Source: Xanthostigma xanthostigma | Lineage: Eukaryota; Arthropoda; Insecta; Raphidioptera; Raphidiidae | Assembly: GCA_963575645.1 (NCBI GenBank) | Contig: OY754466.1 | Span: 43,122,001-43,186,000, forward strand | Direction of reading: 5' to 3' | Length of the DNA: 64,000 nt | In this document: piece by piece, positions 33,239 to 44,751 of the stretch | Numbering within the stretch: the first letter of the stretch is position 1 | Layout of the letters: the number at the start of each line of letters is the position of its first letter | Notes under the pieces: model-generated | Databases searched by the model: none | Told to the model about the DNA's origin: nothing | Seen by the model: only the letters and a program-made list of their open reading frames with translations | Made by a program: the position numbers and the translations under genes

Positions 33239-33819
33239 CCTAATAGTGCGAGATCTGGTATTAGAAATATATACCCTCATCTGTTATTTGATGATGACAA
33301 GGATTATATATGTTAGATAATTTTATATACATTGATAAATCGCACATAGGTTGCATAGCTAAATCGCGTACCGATGCTGTGAAATTAAATAAATTCTAAT
33401 TGACTTTTATGGATTAACTTCTTCGATTTGTTAATCATAAAAATCGAGACTAAGACGAGAGAATATGACGCAAATAAAATGTTAACAAAACAAACTCAAA
33501 GTACCCAGAACACAACTATTTACAAGGTATGTTTATGTGGATGATTTATATTTATGTATAGAATCAATAGTATATTCCAATTCCTTATGTCATATTCTCT
33601 CATTTTAGACTCGACTTTTGTTTAACAAATCGAGGAAGTTGATCAAAAAAGTCAATTAGAATGTATTTAATTTAACAGCATCGGTACGCGATTTAGCTAG
33701 GCAACCCATGTGCGATTTATGAATGTATATAATATTATCTATGTAATAATATTATCTTTGTCATCATCAAATAAGAGATGAGGGTATATATTTCTAATAC
33801 TGGATCTTAGACTATAAGG
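33239..33819. mobile_element. Foldback element with ~235-bp arms
   Basis: Left arm 33239-33474 and right arm ~33585-33819 are diverged reverse complements ('GGTATTAGAAATATATACC', 'CATCTGTTATTTGATGATG', 'CGCGTACCGATGC', 'GAGAATATGACG'). Centre ~110 bp. A single arm recurs at 54216-54405. Confidence 0.75.
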
Positions 33820-34134
33820 TAAAAATATAAAGTCAATACATTTATATAAAAATGTTCCGAAGGACATATACAGTGAGGAATAAATCTAGTTCATCGCGAC
33901 TTTTTTATGTACCTACGAGTTCCTGGTTTTATTGTTACGGCGCCGTTCCGAATTAATTCTATTAAAATTAGTTCAAACTTAAATTGTCAACTTTCTTCGC
34001 AGTTTCCACTTAACCTAAAAACATCGAATGCTGTACTTAAAAGTATTAAATTTCGGATAGTAAACGCATCTACAGCTATAACCTAATTATTTATTGTCAC
34101 ACGAATTTCTAGTTAATTGAATTCTCTCTCTCTC

Positions 34135-34532
34135 TCGGAAGAAGAAACTATTAGGTACTAATTTGGAATGATTTAACCTCTATGACTTGGGGGTCGGAAA
34201 TGTGCCATTTTCGAGAAAATCTACTTGAAGTTTCTTTTTACTAACATCCGAATTTTGGATGTTAAAAATTAAAAAAAGAAATATTCTCACTTTTTGGCCT
34301 GAGTTTTTCCATGATCTGATAGCTTACTATAATTGGCCAACCTTCCTAAAGCTAAAATCTTTGAAATTTACCGTTAGATTTTATGTTGCGTATTAAAAAT
34401 TACAATACATTGAAAAAAATAAAATAAAAATTCTTCACAGAACTGTCATTAACATACAAAAAAATTACGCATTTGCGACCCCCAGTGACAGAGGTAAATC
34501 ATTCCAAATTAGTCATAGTTTCTTCTCCCGAG
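34135..34532. mobile_element. Foldback element with ~60-bp arms
   Basis: GGAAGAAGAAACTATTAGG... (34137) pairs with ...CATAGTTTCTTCTCC (34515-34529), through TTTGGAATGATTTA and the GACTTGGGGGTCG / CGACCCCCAGTG step. A (CT)n run lies immediately left (34124-34136). The ~270-bp centre has no frame. Confidence 0.75.
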
Positions 34533-34539
34533 TGGAATA

Positions 34540-35280
34540 CGAGCAATTACCGGTCACCTGTATATTAAGTGAAAAAGAGATCACGCTTTGACCCATTCTT
34601 CTAACTGGTGTACCTATATACTGTATGTTTAAATTACCTTATATTTACTTTTAATTACTTGTAAACTTTCCTTATTAAAATCATTATGTATACATGTATG
34701 TATAATGTATATTCATTATTGCAATATAAACCTGGCGTTTTTTCTAACTCGATTAAACAGTGCTGACATACTATCACCTTTACAGATCAAGGTAACTGTG
34801 ATATCAGAAAACTAGTTCAATTGTTTATATATAATTTCCTGCAAATGCTCATTATATTATTATTTAAAGTGAAAAAACAGAGTCCCTTTATTGCAAATTA
34901 TGGTTCATAAATCTGTTTTCTTTACTAATATCAAAAACTCGAGTCGCAGTGCAAAACCCTACCAACAATATAGTGTACTTGCTAATACCGGCAGTGTGGT
35001 TTTATTATGTCAAGAAATGTATAAAAAAAACGAGTGTACTTCACCCACATAAGCTCACGGAGGAAGTGAAGCTTTTTTATGAACTCGTTTCATTAATGCG
35101 TTATTCACCAAAGTTTTTCTTATATTTCCTCGCAGTTGAATCATTTCCCGTCTTTAACGTTACAGAAAATTTCAAACAGATACGCCGCTAAAGAAGTTTC
35201 ACTTATTATCAACAGATTAAAAAATACATCCAGAAAGTGTATATGTAATGGTCTATACCCGAATTCGGTCAATGATCGAA
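34540..35280. other. Gene-free stretch
   Basis: 34925-34975 is the inverse of 26868-26905 ('CGAGTCGCAGTGCAAAACCC'). 35250-35285 carries the end of the 44752-45507 family ('GGTCTATACCCGAATTCGG'), truncated. The frame at 34949-35191 has no recognised features. Confidence 0.4.
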
Positions 35281-35285
35281 ATAAA

Positions 35286-35614
35286 TACCCGGAACGCTAT
35301 TCTAACTGAGCTAGAAGCATTTGAAATTTTAAATAAATAAGCCCACTAATGCAGGTATTAGGTTCGGCTGTTGGTTTTGTTATTATTAAAAAGACCAGGT
35401 AGCTGTGAATCACCATTAGTATTCGTGCTGATCCTGAGACTCTTCGCAGAGCTACCACTTTAATTCTAATTAGAAGAGCTAGACTATGACTTGAGCAACT
35501 AATTCAATAAAGCGATTTCTTTTTAAATGGTTTTTAAATTAGTAGGGAATTCCTACCACTATACTTATCTAAAATTTCAAATGCTTCTAGCTCAGTTAGG
35601 ATAGCGTTCCGGGT
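35286..35614. mobile_element. Foldback element with ~45-bp arms
   Basis: ACCCGGAACGCTATTC...AGAAGCATTTGAAATTTTA (35286-35330) pairs with its inverse at 35569-35614. It directly follows a truncated GGTCTATACCCGAATTCGG end, so one element may have inserted into the other. Confidence 0.7.
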
Positions 35615-35709
35615 ATATGTTCATTAGACATTTTTGACTTGAAATCACCCCAGCAACACAGTCCCAAGCTATGGCAGTCATGTCGTGGGACACTCTGTAT
35701 ATGAAATTT

Positions 35710-36055
35710 TATTGTTTTTTTTTTTTTTTTTTATTTTGAAAACAAACAACACAAAGTGTGCTTCAACCCGAGGATTATTAGCACTGTACAATGGTATATA
35801 AGATTTACAAGTAATTACAATAATAAATTATAGGTAAGTATTAATTTTATATTAGTAGTGTATTATATTTTTTTTAGTAGTCCAGATGTTTCTAAAAATG
35901 TTAATAACTTTTTTATATTTTTTTCAGAATTGTCCAGAATGGTCGTAAGGTCTGATGTTAAATCTGCTGCAATTCTGTAGGGGTCGTAATTTTATTGTTA
36001 TTTGTGTAATAACGTGGGTATTCGAATTTTGCCGATATATATGTGGTCGGTTCGA
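35710..36055 (-). mobile_element. LINE 3' end with poly-A tail
   Basis: On the minus strand a degraded frame reads 'TNNNKITTPTELQ', a one-base shift, then 'IAADLTSDLTTILDNSEKN' and 'IKKLLTFLETSGLLKKI', with TAA at 35863-35865. A ~125-bp 3' UTR and a poly-A run (poly-T at 35715-35733 on the plus strand) follow. The short C-terminus ending in a leucine-rich helix then UTR and A-tail resembles a jockey-type LINE 3' end. The assignment rests on recollection, with no catalytic motifs present. Confidence 0.45.
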
Positions 36056-36458
36056 AATTAATATTTTTTTATGTTTAATGATTTGTGATAGATTTCAATA
36101 AAGTTGACGAAATTATTAATATACATAGTAACACTAGTCGTGAATCATTTTAGCGCGTTGAGTGCCAAGTGGGAAATGTTTAAACGTGTTTTTTAATTAA
36201 ATTATCTTTATAAATTATGCGTTTATGTACCTGACATATTTTTCGAAATGTTATATTTATCACTGGTCGGGTCTCTTGGGACTTGTGACAATTTTAACAC
36301 AGCTATTGCGTGCCGAGTCTAAAAAACCGATATGGTACTATTGTGTATTTAAGCATCAGTAACTTTGAGACTGCTAGGATTCTTTACCTTTTTTGGTATA
36401 TTTTTCTGATAAACAAAAACGCAAAAATGGATAACAGACTTCGAATTTATAAAAAAAC

Positions 36459-36845
36459 TAGCAGAGTTACATCCCGGTTTCACCCGGGTACGATAGATAT
36501 AAGTCTGCAAGATATATTTCGTTTGCGGCCCGGCGTGTGAACTAATAGCTTTGAGCAAATTCTACCAAATTTGCTTCTGAACTAATAGTTTTGAGCTACC
36601 AGATTTGCTTCTGAGCTAATAACTTTGAGCAAATTCTATCAGATGTCGTTACATGTCACTAAAGCAGTTTTTTTGAGAAAAAAACGTAATTTTGTACACA
36701 CTCGGTATTTAGTAAAAACTATCCTATAGCGTAAGTTGCATCAAGCAAGACACATTTTTAAAATTTCATTAAAATTGGTTCAGTAGTTTCGGAGATTATC
36801 GCGGTCAAAATTGTGACACGAGAATTTTATAAATATAGATAATAG
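36459..36845 (-). repeat. Family-2 SINE-like repeat, inverted
   Basis: Reads CATCCCGGTTTCACCCGGG at the left and ...ACACGAGAATTTTATAAATATAGAT at the right. Between lie three copies of 'CTAATAGTTTTGAGC'-type phrases. It is the inverse of 47030-47590 ('GTGTCACAATTTTGGCCGCG', 'CAAAGCTATTAGTTCAGA'). Confidence 0.65.
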
Positions 36846-36849
36846 ATAT

Positions 36850-38705
36850 AGCGCCTCTATAGTCTGCAAAGGAAAACACTTGCACAATATGCAGCTTGTT
36901 TTGCAACTTAGTATAATAGTTGCATTAATAGAGACATTAAATTAAAATCCGCATTCCTTTTATTTTAACAAATTCAAGTTAATTAAAAAAATATTGTAGT
37001 TTCCCTAGTTCAGGGTTGAGTATGTGCAGAGACTCGCACAGAATCAAAGCGAAACAAAGTCAGATTTTGTCAAAGTTGATGTAGCTTCTGATATATTATA
37101 GATACTGCACACTATATCATTTCTTATCTCAAAATCTTAAGTTATTACCGCGAAACGATGTACTTTCAACAACCCTGTAAACACAATGATCATTAAATCA
37201 GTACAAAGATAATTTTACACTGTCTTGTATTTTTGTACTACTTCTCGCTTGTTCAGCATTGTTGCGTTTAATTTTAGTAACTTTGTTAGATTAGATAATT
37301 ATTATTTGAAATTCATGCTGGGTCAAAAGAGAGCTGGTTGGTGGTGACTGGTAAGAACGTAGTGCTTATAATAATGCTTTAAATGCTTAAACTTTAAAGC
37401 ATTTTGTAAAACAGACACGTGATAATTAGAGAACTTGCATAAAGACTAGTTACTTATTAAGAAGCTTATTAAGCATTTTAAATGGTTAATGAACACTTTC
37501 AATGATTAATAAATACTTTTAAAGCTTAATAAAATATATTTATTATTTCATTTGATGTCCGAGATCGTCTTGTTTGTTTAAGTCCAAACTTTCCAATCAA
37601 TTAGAAATATTGTTCAAAATTATGAATTATTAGTAGTTTCAACTTTATACTCAAAACAATAAAAAGCATGTGTGAGACTCTCGCGAATTAGAAGTGAAAC
37701 CTTCTTAGGTTCTGGCATCTGTGGGCGATTTTATTATTTCAAGATTAGGAAATGGTTAAAGCCTAAAACAGTTTCACTTCAAAAATTGCCTACGAAGGTT
37801 GATTTGGGACAATTGGGCTTTTGAATGAAATTTTTTTTTGTCATAAATGGAAAGATCGTATACTTATAAGTTTTATAACAAAACTATTTTTCTTTTTTTT
37901 ATTTTCGTTATAATTCAAAAGTTATATCAAATTAAAAATAAATTTTTGTACCCAGTTCCGAGAACGCGCCGACATTTCCCGAACATAATGTGACGTCATA
38001 ATGTTTTAGTCAATACACATGTAGAAGCCATTGATAGTATACTGCGTATATACATTTTACTATTATGACGTCACAACTGTCAAAAACAATTTTAGTGCGT
38101 TTGCAGTCACGTGATTTTTTTAAATATTTTATCAATTTTAAATTGCTTATAATTAATTTAAAAAAAAGTTTTTTGAAAGTTTTTCGCATCGATTATCAAT
38201 ATTATTTATAATAAAGTTTTAAAATACAATAAAAAAATCGATAATTATTTTTTTTTCAAAAGCCTAATTAAATGAAAAAAACAAATCGTTTCGGTGTGAA
38301 TTTCAACAGCTATTAACAATTAACACATCTAAAAATTGAAACTGCGAAGTCGAGTGAAATATTGGCTCGTTTTCATAACATTCTCTCTAACAAGGTTCAT
38401 TTTTCAACGAGCAGACATTCATACTCATAACAAACTGTGATATGCAGAATATTCCCTGTCTGACGTCGCCACAATGGCTCATGAAGAGTAGGTATTGTAT
38501 TGGTGGCGGTGATGGTTTGCCACAGGCAAAGTTAGCAGGGACGAGTGTCATTGAATGAAACCGGGATGCGAGTCTGTGTGTAACATTGAACACTGTTCCG
38601 AAAAAAAATATTCAAGCAATGAACGTTTTATTGAACGGTCATTGAAAAATAAAATACATTGTGTTTATGGATAATTCATTGAGCGAAAGAAAACTTCTTA
38701 AATGT
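36850..38705. other. Gene-free stretch
   Basis: 37673-37770 is a direct repeat of 59468-59558 ('TTAGAAGTGAAACCTTCTTAGGTTCTGG' region). 37970-38090 has two TGACGTCA-type palindromes in a patch with TTTCCCGAACATAATG. 38390-38590 is GC-richer but gives no recognised protein. No gene called. Confidence 0.4.
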
Positions 38706-38710
38706 GAGAT

Positions 38711-39358
38711 TATATCGCACGTTGAAAACAATAGTGACACTATACAAAAAAGTTAACTTTTCACCTTTTGTAAGATTCATGTTTTACTGCAAGAGTGTCA
38801 CTATACGAAAATTTCCGTTTGCTCATAAATCCACTTATTTCCGCTAGATTGAGCTAGTGTCACTTTATATTTTGGAAGAATTGCCCATGGTCGTGTATGA
38901 TATAACGACACTATTTTAATTGTGTCAAAGCAGTTGTTTGGTACGTACGTCGCTGCAAGTGAAAAAGTGACACATTTTGTTAAATGACAGTTTACTGATT
39001 ACAGTTGCTACAAAAATTAATGCAAGTAAGTAAATACATAAAATGACACATTTTGTTTAGTGACACTTTTTGCAGTTGAAGTCTCCAATTTACTGGTTAT
39101 AGGTTATGACAACAATGACACTAAACAAAAAATTATTGTTGAAAGGTCTTTTTTTTAATAACTTTATTTTTAACATTGTGGTCAACAAATAAATTAAAAC
39201 AATAATAAATTGTCTCATTATTAACAAAAGAATCTCCATAAGCAGTATTTAAATAGTAACTTTTTTAGGACAAAACAATATTATTAAAACTAAAAAGTGC
39301 TCTACTGTAAAATCTAATTTTTTGCTTAATGTCACTTTTGTTTTCAACGTGCGATATA
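38711..39358. mobile_element. TIR element with an internal array of GTGACAC motifs
   Basis: The ends are TATATCGCACGTTGAAAAC and its inverse GTTTTCAACGTGCGATATA, both flanked by TA, which could be a TA duplication. Inside, GTGACAC / GTGTCAC (or TGACAC) appears about ten times in both orientations, usually followed by an (A/T)-rich ACAAAA or TTTTGT. Such iterated subterminal motifs suit transposase binding. No frame, so non-autonomous. Superfamily uncertain (Tc1/mariner-like if the TA is a duplication). Confidence 0.7.
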
Positions 39359-39363
39359 GTACT

Positions 39364-39600
39364 TTTTAGGGTTCCGTACCTCAAAAGGAAAAAAGGAACC
39401 CTTAAAGGATCAGTTCGTTGTCCGTCTGTCAAGGCCTCTTTTTCTCAGAAACGCGTGGAGAGGTATCAAGTTGAAATTGACATCAAATACTCAGGTCTGA
39501 AATTCCTTGGAGCTGCAGTGAAAAAAATCAAACTTCTGAGTCAACGCAATCAAAAGATATGACCGTTTATACGGCATATTTTGACACTCGCAAGGGAATC
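39364..39600 (+). repeat. GGGTTCCGTACC dispersed repeat
   Basis: Opens TTTTAGGGTTCCGTACCTCA and includes 'GTTGTCCGTCTGTCAAGG', 'CAGAAACGCGTGGAG', 'TATCAAGTTGAAATTG' and 'ACACTCGCAAGGGAATCAA'. I associate this with one of the commonest lepidopteran repeats. The 77-codon frame at 39329-39562 is a translation of it. Confidence 0.7.
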
Positions 39601-39779
39601 AAGATCTATAGCAGTGATGGCGGATCTTTTTGATAAGTGGGTTAAATTTTGTTAAATTTTTTTTAGTACTAGCTCGTGGGCCACTAAGTCAGTGGCGTTG
39701 CTTGGAAAAGGAGAGGGGAATGGTTAAATACTATTTTTTTTAGTTCGAAACTTTTTTTGGACGACACACGACGTTTTAC

Positions 39780-40745
39780 GACCATGCTGGATTCAGCGTG
39801 TTTTTTTCTATAAGCATGATGATTTTGCAAAAGTTCCGAAAGATTTCGGTTTTCATCAAAAATCGCATTTTTTTAGAGGGGTATGCCTTGAAAAACTTGC
39901 AAAAATCGAATTCTTTAATATACTTTTGAAATTATGAATGCTTACAGAAAAAAATACGCTGAATTCAATGAGCGTAAGCAAACGTCTGTATCTCTTTTAG
40001 TTTGGAAACTATACGGCCATTCGGAGGTTTTATATGATTTTCTGAATATAAACGCAAATAACTTCTAAACACAAAAGACATACAGAAGTTTGTTTGTGTT
40101 CATTGTATTCAGCGTGTTTTTTTTTTCTATAAGCATGATGATTTTGCAAAAGTTCCGAAAGATTTTAGTTTTTGAGGTTTTATGTATCTGTCATCTTATT
40201 CGAGCCTGAATATTTGAACTGTTATTTCGAACACGTTATTTTACCAAATCAGTAACATCTGTTATTAGGAAAGAACTGTTTTCCCGTCACCGTCTCGTAT
40301 TCATAAGTGTATAGATTGACTATTTTTTTGCTCCTCTTTTATATAACAAAATATTGTTATTTCATAATATTTACAACAGGTTCTTTTTAAGGAACAGCGA
40401 CAAATACCTGTTATTAGAAAAGAACTGTTTTTCTGTCACCGTCTCGTATTAATAAATTATAGACTAACTGTTTTTGTCCCTCTTTAAGAACCTGGGGATA
40501 TCTTTTTACAACAGACGATTGTTATTTCATAACAGAAACAGGTTCTTTTTAAATAATTGGAATAGTAACACCGGTTTTCAGGACAGAATCTTTCATTCAT
40601 CACATCTCGTATTCCCATTCTTTCGTTCCTCTTTAAGAATCCGGGGATATCGTTTTAAAAGAACAGAGACAGTAACGTCTGTTATTAGAAAAGAACTATT
40701 TTTCCGGTCACCATCTCGTATTCATAAGTATAATAATATATCAGT
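39780..40745. repeat. Direct and irregular tandem repeats
   Basis: CATGATGATTTTGCAAAAG with flanks is repeated at 39789-39850 and 40107-40170 (about 60 bp). From 40240 to 40740 a block 'CTGTTATTAG(A/G)AAAGAACT...TCACC(G/A)TCTCGTATTCATAA' occurs three times plus one decayed copy, alternating with 'ACAGGTTCTTTTTAA' and 'GGGATATC(T/G)TTTT'. The 91-codon frame at 40474-40749 lies in this array and is not credible as a gene. Confidence 0.6.
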
Positions 40746-41043
40746 GTAATATGTCCATTCCACGCGGCGGCGCTGCGCCCTCTCGTCACAGCTCTCGTCA
40801 ACATCAATCATTTCTCGCTAGTAACTCACCATGCATGCATACTACTGGCTGCCTGCACGTGATATCAATGTTGAAATAAACGTCGGAAATATCCTGCAAC
40901 TCTATAATCTATACGCACATTCGGTACGTTCATTAAATATGGAAATGCTGCTATAGACAACACTCTATTGTCAATGATTATGACCCGTTTTAATATGCCA
41001 ACATCATTGGTCCTTTCTTGATTTTCCACAAATTCGCTACACT

Positions 41044-41601
41044 GATTTCGAGCGCGTTCGCTTGCTTGAAGTCTGGCAAGCTGCCATGAATGGTAATATG
41101 GTATCCTGCTTGGTAGTTGGTAGCGAGCGCTGCTAGTTTCGTTTCACACGCAGCTTGCTCGTTTGCTCGCTGTTTTGCTAGGTTGACTGTTATATTTAAA
41201 ATTTAAATATGGATGTAATGGTTATGCAAGGAATAATTCGTCATAGACGAATTGCTGCTATGATTTTAATAATGATTAAAAAGCTTCGGGAGAGAAGAGA
41301 AAAATCAAAGCGAAAACTTATTTCTTGCCGAGTCCATTTGCATTTTGATTTTACAACTTTTGGCCCCATCGCTGTTCACTTGAAACTTTTTTCAAGCAAC
41401 ACTATATTTAACGAATGTCAGACGATATCACGTGATAAAATACGACTCCATAATTGGTCAAATTCCCAAACTAGCAGGCAGCGCTGAATGAAAAATAGCA
41501 CTGAACCTATCACCCAAATATAGCAAGATATAGAGCAGTGGATCAATCAGTGACGTCACTATCCAGCAGTGTAGACTTCAAGCAGGCAGGCGAGCTCGAA
41601 A
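41044..41601 (+). mobile_element. TIR element with a short basic frame (Harbinger-like?)
   Basis: Imperfect ~33-bp inverted ends: ATTTCGAGCGCGTTCGCTTG (41043) and the inverse of ATTTCGAGCTCGCCTGCCTG (ending 41602), both followed by CTTGAAGTCT. The left side has iterated GCTTGCTCG / GCTCGCTG motifs. No three-base TWA duplication was found. Size 558 bp. Confidence 0.5.
41209..41487 (+). pseudogene. 92-codon basic frame inside the TIR element
   Basis: Starts at a good ATG (TTAAATATGGATG). The N-terminus is MDVMVMQGIIRHRRIAAMI followed by IKKLRERREKSKRK. An acidic/hydrophobic start followed by a run of Arg and Lys resembles the N-terminus of PIF/Harbinger-type transposases, but the catalytic region is absent and the later half ('FDFTTFGPIAVHLKL') is not recognised. 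It could be the surviving start of an internally deleted transposase, or chance. Confidence 0.25.
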
Positions 41602-41810
41602 TCCAGCATCATGTGGAGGGGCTCTTATACTAAGTTTAAGAATCTCACCCACACAACAAGCTTGAAAAGATGTCTCGTGTGAAGCGAACACATAAAAGCA
41701 ATCACGAAAACCAGAGCTAGAAAAGTAGTAATCTAGTCTAGCAAGGAATCTAAAACTAATTTTCAATAAATATTAACAATATTAACAAAATAAATAATTA
41801 ATACATTAAC

Positions 41811-41839
41811 GTTTCGATCCGGATTTGGACCTTCTTCAG
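41811..41839 (-). ncRNA. Hammerhead-like core motif
   Basis: Minus strand: CTGAAGA, A, GGTCC, AAATCC, GGATC, GAAAC. Stem II pairs with one G-U. Same loop and layout as 3681-3709 and 27916-27944. No stem I or cleavage site was identified upstream. Confidence 0.4.
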
Positions 41840-42442
41840 AATTGATATAAAAATATAAAAAATGATTAATATTTAATTTCTAATTCGCTTTTTATAAAAT
41901 TTCTTCAAAATTATTAATTAATATAAAAAAAAACTAATTTTCTTTTGCGGTAATAAAATAAAATACGTATGTCACATTTGTAAAACAATCAAACCAATTG
42001 ATTTGTGAATTGATATTTTTTTAACAATCATTTATGATATCATACGCTATTTTTACAAGTACTTTTTTATTGAATGAGGTAAATAATCATTGAGGGGTTA
42101 TTTTATTAATCAATGACTTGGTCTATTAACGAAAGTAGCAATTCTCAAGTGTCAGATAACAATGATTAATGTAATATTTATTGTTTCAGAGTTTTATCAA
42201 AACAATTTTTATCGTATATTTGAATATTTTCCTGTATATTTAGCTGCATCTATTGCAATATTCATACACAAAATTTATCGCATTTTCTTGTATGCTTGCA
42301 AAACAGTTCGGTATATATGTCGATTTGTTGTGTTTAAAAATACATTTAAAGAAAATGGCACAATTTCTATTCAATAACACGGAATAAATAAATAAATAAA
42401 TTTAGCATATACTTATTATTGGGCTTACGTGTACCTACGGTA

Positions 42443-42801
42443 TATACTAGCTGAAGAGTTAGTTTGTTTGGTTGAGCGCGCTAATCTCAGGAACTACTGA
42501 TTCGAATTGAAATTTTCTTTTTTTGTTGGATAACCCATTTATCGAGGAAGGCTATAGGCTATATAATATCACGCTACGACTTATTAGGAGCGGAGCATCA
42601 ATGAAAAATGTTGCAAAATATAACTCAACATATTTTGTCCGTTCGACAAAAACTTTTGAACGGTAACTCCGATCATCATGAAATTTGGACACAACATTCA
42701 TCTCGGTAAACTAAGATGAACGTGTATACTCGTGTCCTTCTCCCCCAATCGTTCTTTTGCACCCGGCTGAAACCGAGCGGGACCGAGCAGGACCGCCAAC
42801 T
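42443..42801 (+). repeat. Family-1 repeat, full copy
   Basis: Runs from TATACTAGCTGAAGAG, through 'GTTTGGTTGAGCGCGC', 'GAGGAAGGCTATAGGC', 'ATATAATATCACGCTACGAC' and 'TAGGAGCGGAGCATCAATG', to ACCGAGCGGGACCG at the end. The same order is found at 53887-54214 (plus) and 57281-57622 (minus). No coding capacity. Confidence 0.75.
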
Positions 42802-43149
42802 AATTGTTGTCGTAGGTCATTCGAATAATCGAAAACCTGAATGAAATAAAGAGGCGGTCAGACGAAGGCAAATCTGAAATGTATACGTGTTGCGAGACCA
42901 AAATGGTGATAAGTTTGACATGCCTATATAAATTTAAGCGAAATTCTAATAACTAAATTTCGTCCTGACATCTAACTTAATTTTGCTCTGTAACTAAATT
43001 TCACCCTGTCGTCTAGCGAAATTCTAGTAATTAAATTAAACTAATTAACATGTTCGTCATTCGAACACACGCACAACAAGCACACAGCTGTCCAACGCAT
43101 ACACACAGCAAGCGCAACTGAAACGTAACACGTCCCGTGAGCAGTGTCG

Positions 43150-43290
43150 CGTCAATTGCATGGTTTTACTCCCGACGCGCCATTAGGTGTTCCACATCAA
43201 AAACGGAACAAGATCGAACGCGGTTTTACAATCCTGGTAATAGGTTATTTCGCATTTAACTGAGATCCGGATAATCAAGTCTCCACTGTA
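43150..43290 (-). repeat. One end of a pogo/Tigger-like element
   Basis: The minus strand from 43290 reads TACAGTGGAGACTTGATTATCCGG. TA followed by CAGTGGAGNCTNGATTATCCG fits, from memory, the terminus of pogo/Tigger-type elements with their TA target. I could not find the opposite end, so this is a fragment or a coincidence. Confidence 0.35.
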
Positions 43291-43294
43291 ATAA

Positions 43295-44750
43295 TTCTAT
43301 CAGCGTATAGATTATTATGGAAGCTTTTGTAAAGAGTTCAAAGTCTTTTGTGTGCAGCTCAATTCATTATTGAATTTTGTTTCTTTTTTGCCAAAGGCAA
43401 ACGAACTGCGTTATCAACAACTTTTATACTGCAATAAACGTTGTTGTTGAAATTGTATGGAATTTACAGTAATTTTTATCTATTAATGATAAATTTATCA
43501 AACTGCATTTGCTCTTCCAGGGGCGGATTTAAGAAACAAGACCCAGTGGGGAAAATCTCCCTAGGGGCCCTTATACAATAGCGGATTATCTGCTCGTGCA
43601 TGCCCGACCTAAGGTAACAAACATATTTAATTGAATAAGGATTAATATACCACGTTGGTCCAAATAACTTCGCAATTGACACGTAATTTTAATCAAATTT
43701 TCGAAAGATATAAAAATGGCTACTGTGGGTCATCTTTAGAAGCTAGACAATGCCTTTAGACCTACAATTCCGCAGTACCTAAATTAATTTGAAATATCTC
43801 TTATGATTTAGTCAGCGCCTTTTTACGACTTGATAACAAAACACCGAAACTTCAATTCAATTCAAACTTTATTAGTCAAAACACAATTAAAATTGTACAG
43901 ACATTGTCAATAAAAAGAAAAATGCTACAGAAATTACAATAAATTTGGATGTATTTTTTTAAAACTTGTGTCATATTGCACATATAATATTCGTCAAAAC
44001 TCTAAAATGGTTCTAAGAACAAAAATTGCTACATTTAAATTTAATAGGAATGTATTATAGTCAGAGTGCCCGTCGGCAAAAATTTTACTGACACATACTC
44101 TCCCCAAACTTTGTTTGATTGTAAAATTCGTATCCAACTAAGCGAACGAACAGAGATAAACGCGGATAGCGACTTTGTATCTACTATTTAGAGAAGAGAT
44201 GCTTGTTTTCCGGTCCAGCTTCATGCGATCAAATTTTAATTTGGAAACGAAATAACTAAGAATGATATAAAAAATAGTAAACCTGAAAAAGTACCGAAAA
44301 TTGAAGCCTGTTCGACCGCGCTGAAATTCGATTTCTGGGATTGTAATTTCAATTCCGCCGACATTCCGGACAAAGTTTTAGAATCCCGAAGAATTCCGGA
44401 ATAATCCGTACGTATGTCAACCCTTACACGCAGGTGAATCCCGGTCGGAAAGAAAAATATATTGATATGTTACGTGTAATTAAATGTTAAATGTCCAATT
44501 CAATTAAAAAAGATTACGTTTCAATATTATTTAATGGCTCATTTGTCAGCCATCAAGTGCCAACATATAATTAGAGTGTTGTGCAGTGGAAGCCTCAATA
44601 GTGTTATCGTATTTCATTCTAGATTGTATTTTTCCACTTTATTTTTCCATCAAGCCACTTAACAAATTCTATAAGCAGTTCATATTAAACTGGTGTGGAA
44701 ACAATAGGTGAGCCTAAAGTATCATGTCAATAAAATCTACAGCATATATG
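43295..44750. other. Gene-free stretch
   Basis: 43500-43575 ('GGGGCGGATTTAAG', 'CTCCCTAGGGGCCC') and 43855-43880 (ATTCAATTCAAACTTTATT) look like repeat edges. 44340-44400 has 'TCCGGA' and 'GAATTCC' phrases. The frame at 43476-43682 is not credible. Confidence 0.4.
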
Positions 44751-44751
44751 T

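Noticed and set aside
40254-40740. CRISPR-like spaced repeats
   Set aside because: Unit lengths and spacing are irregular, units are diverged, and the window is eukaryotic; it is an ordinary degenerate tandem repeat.
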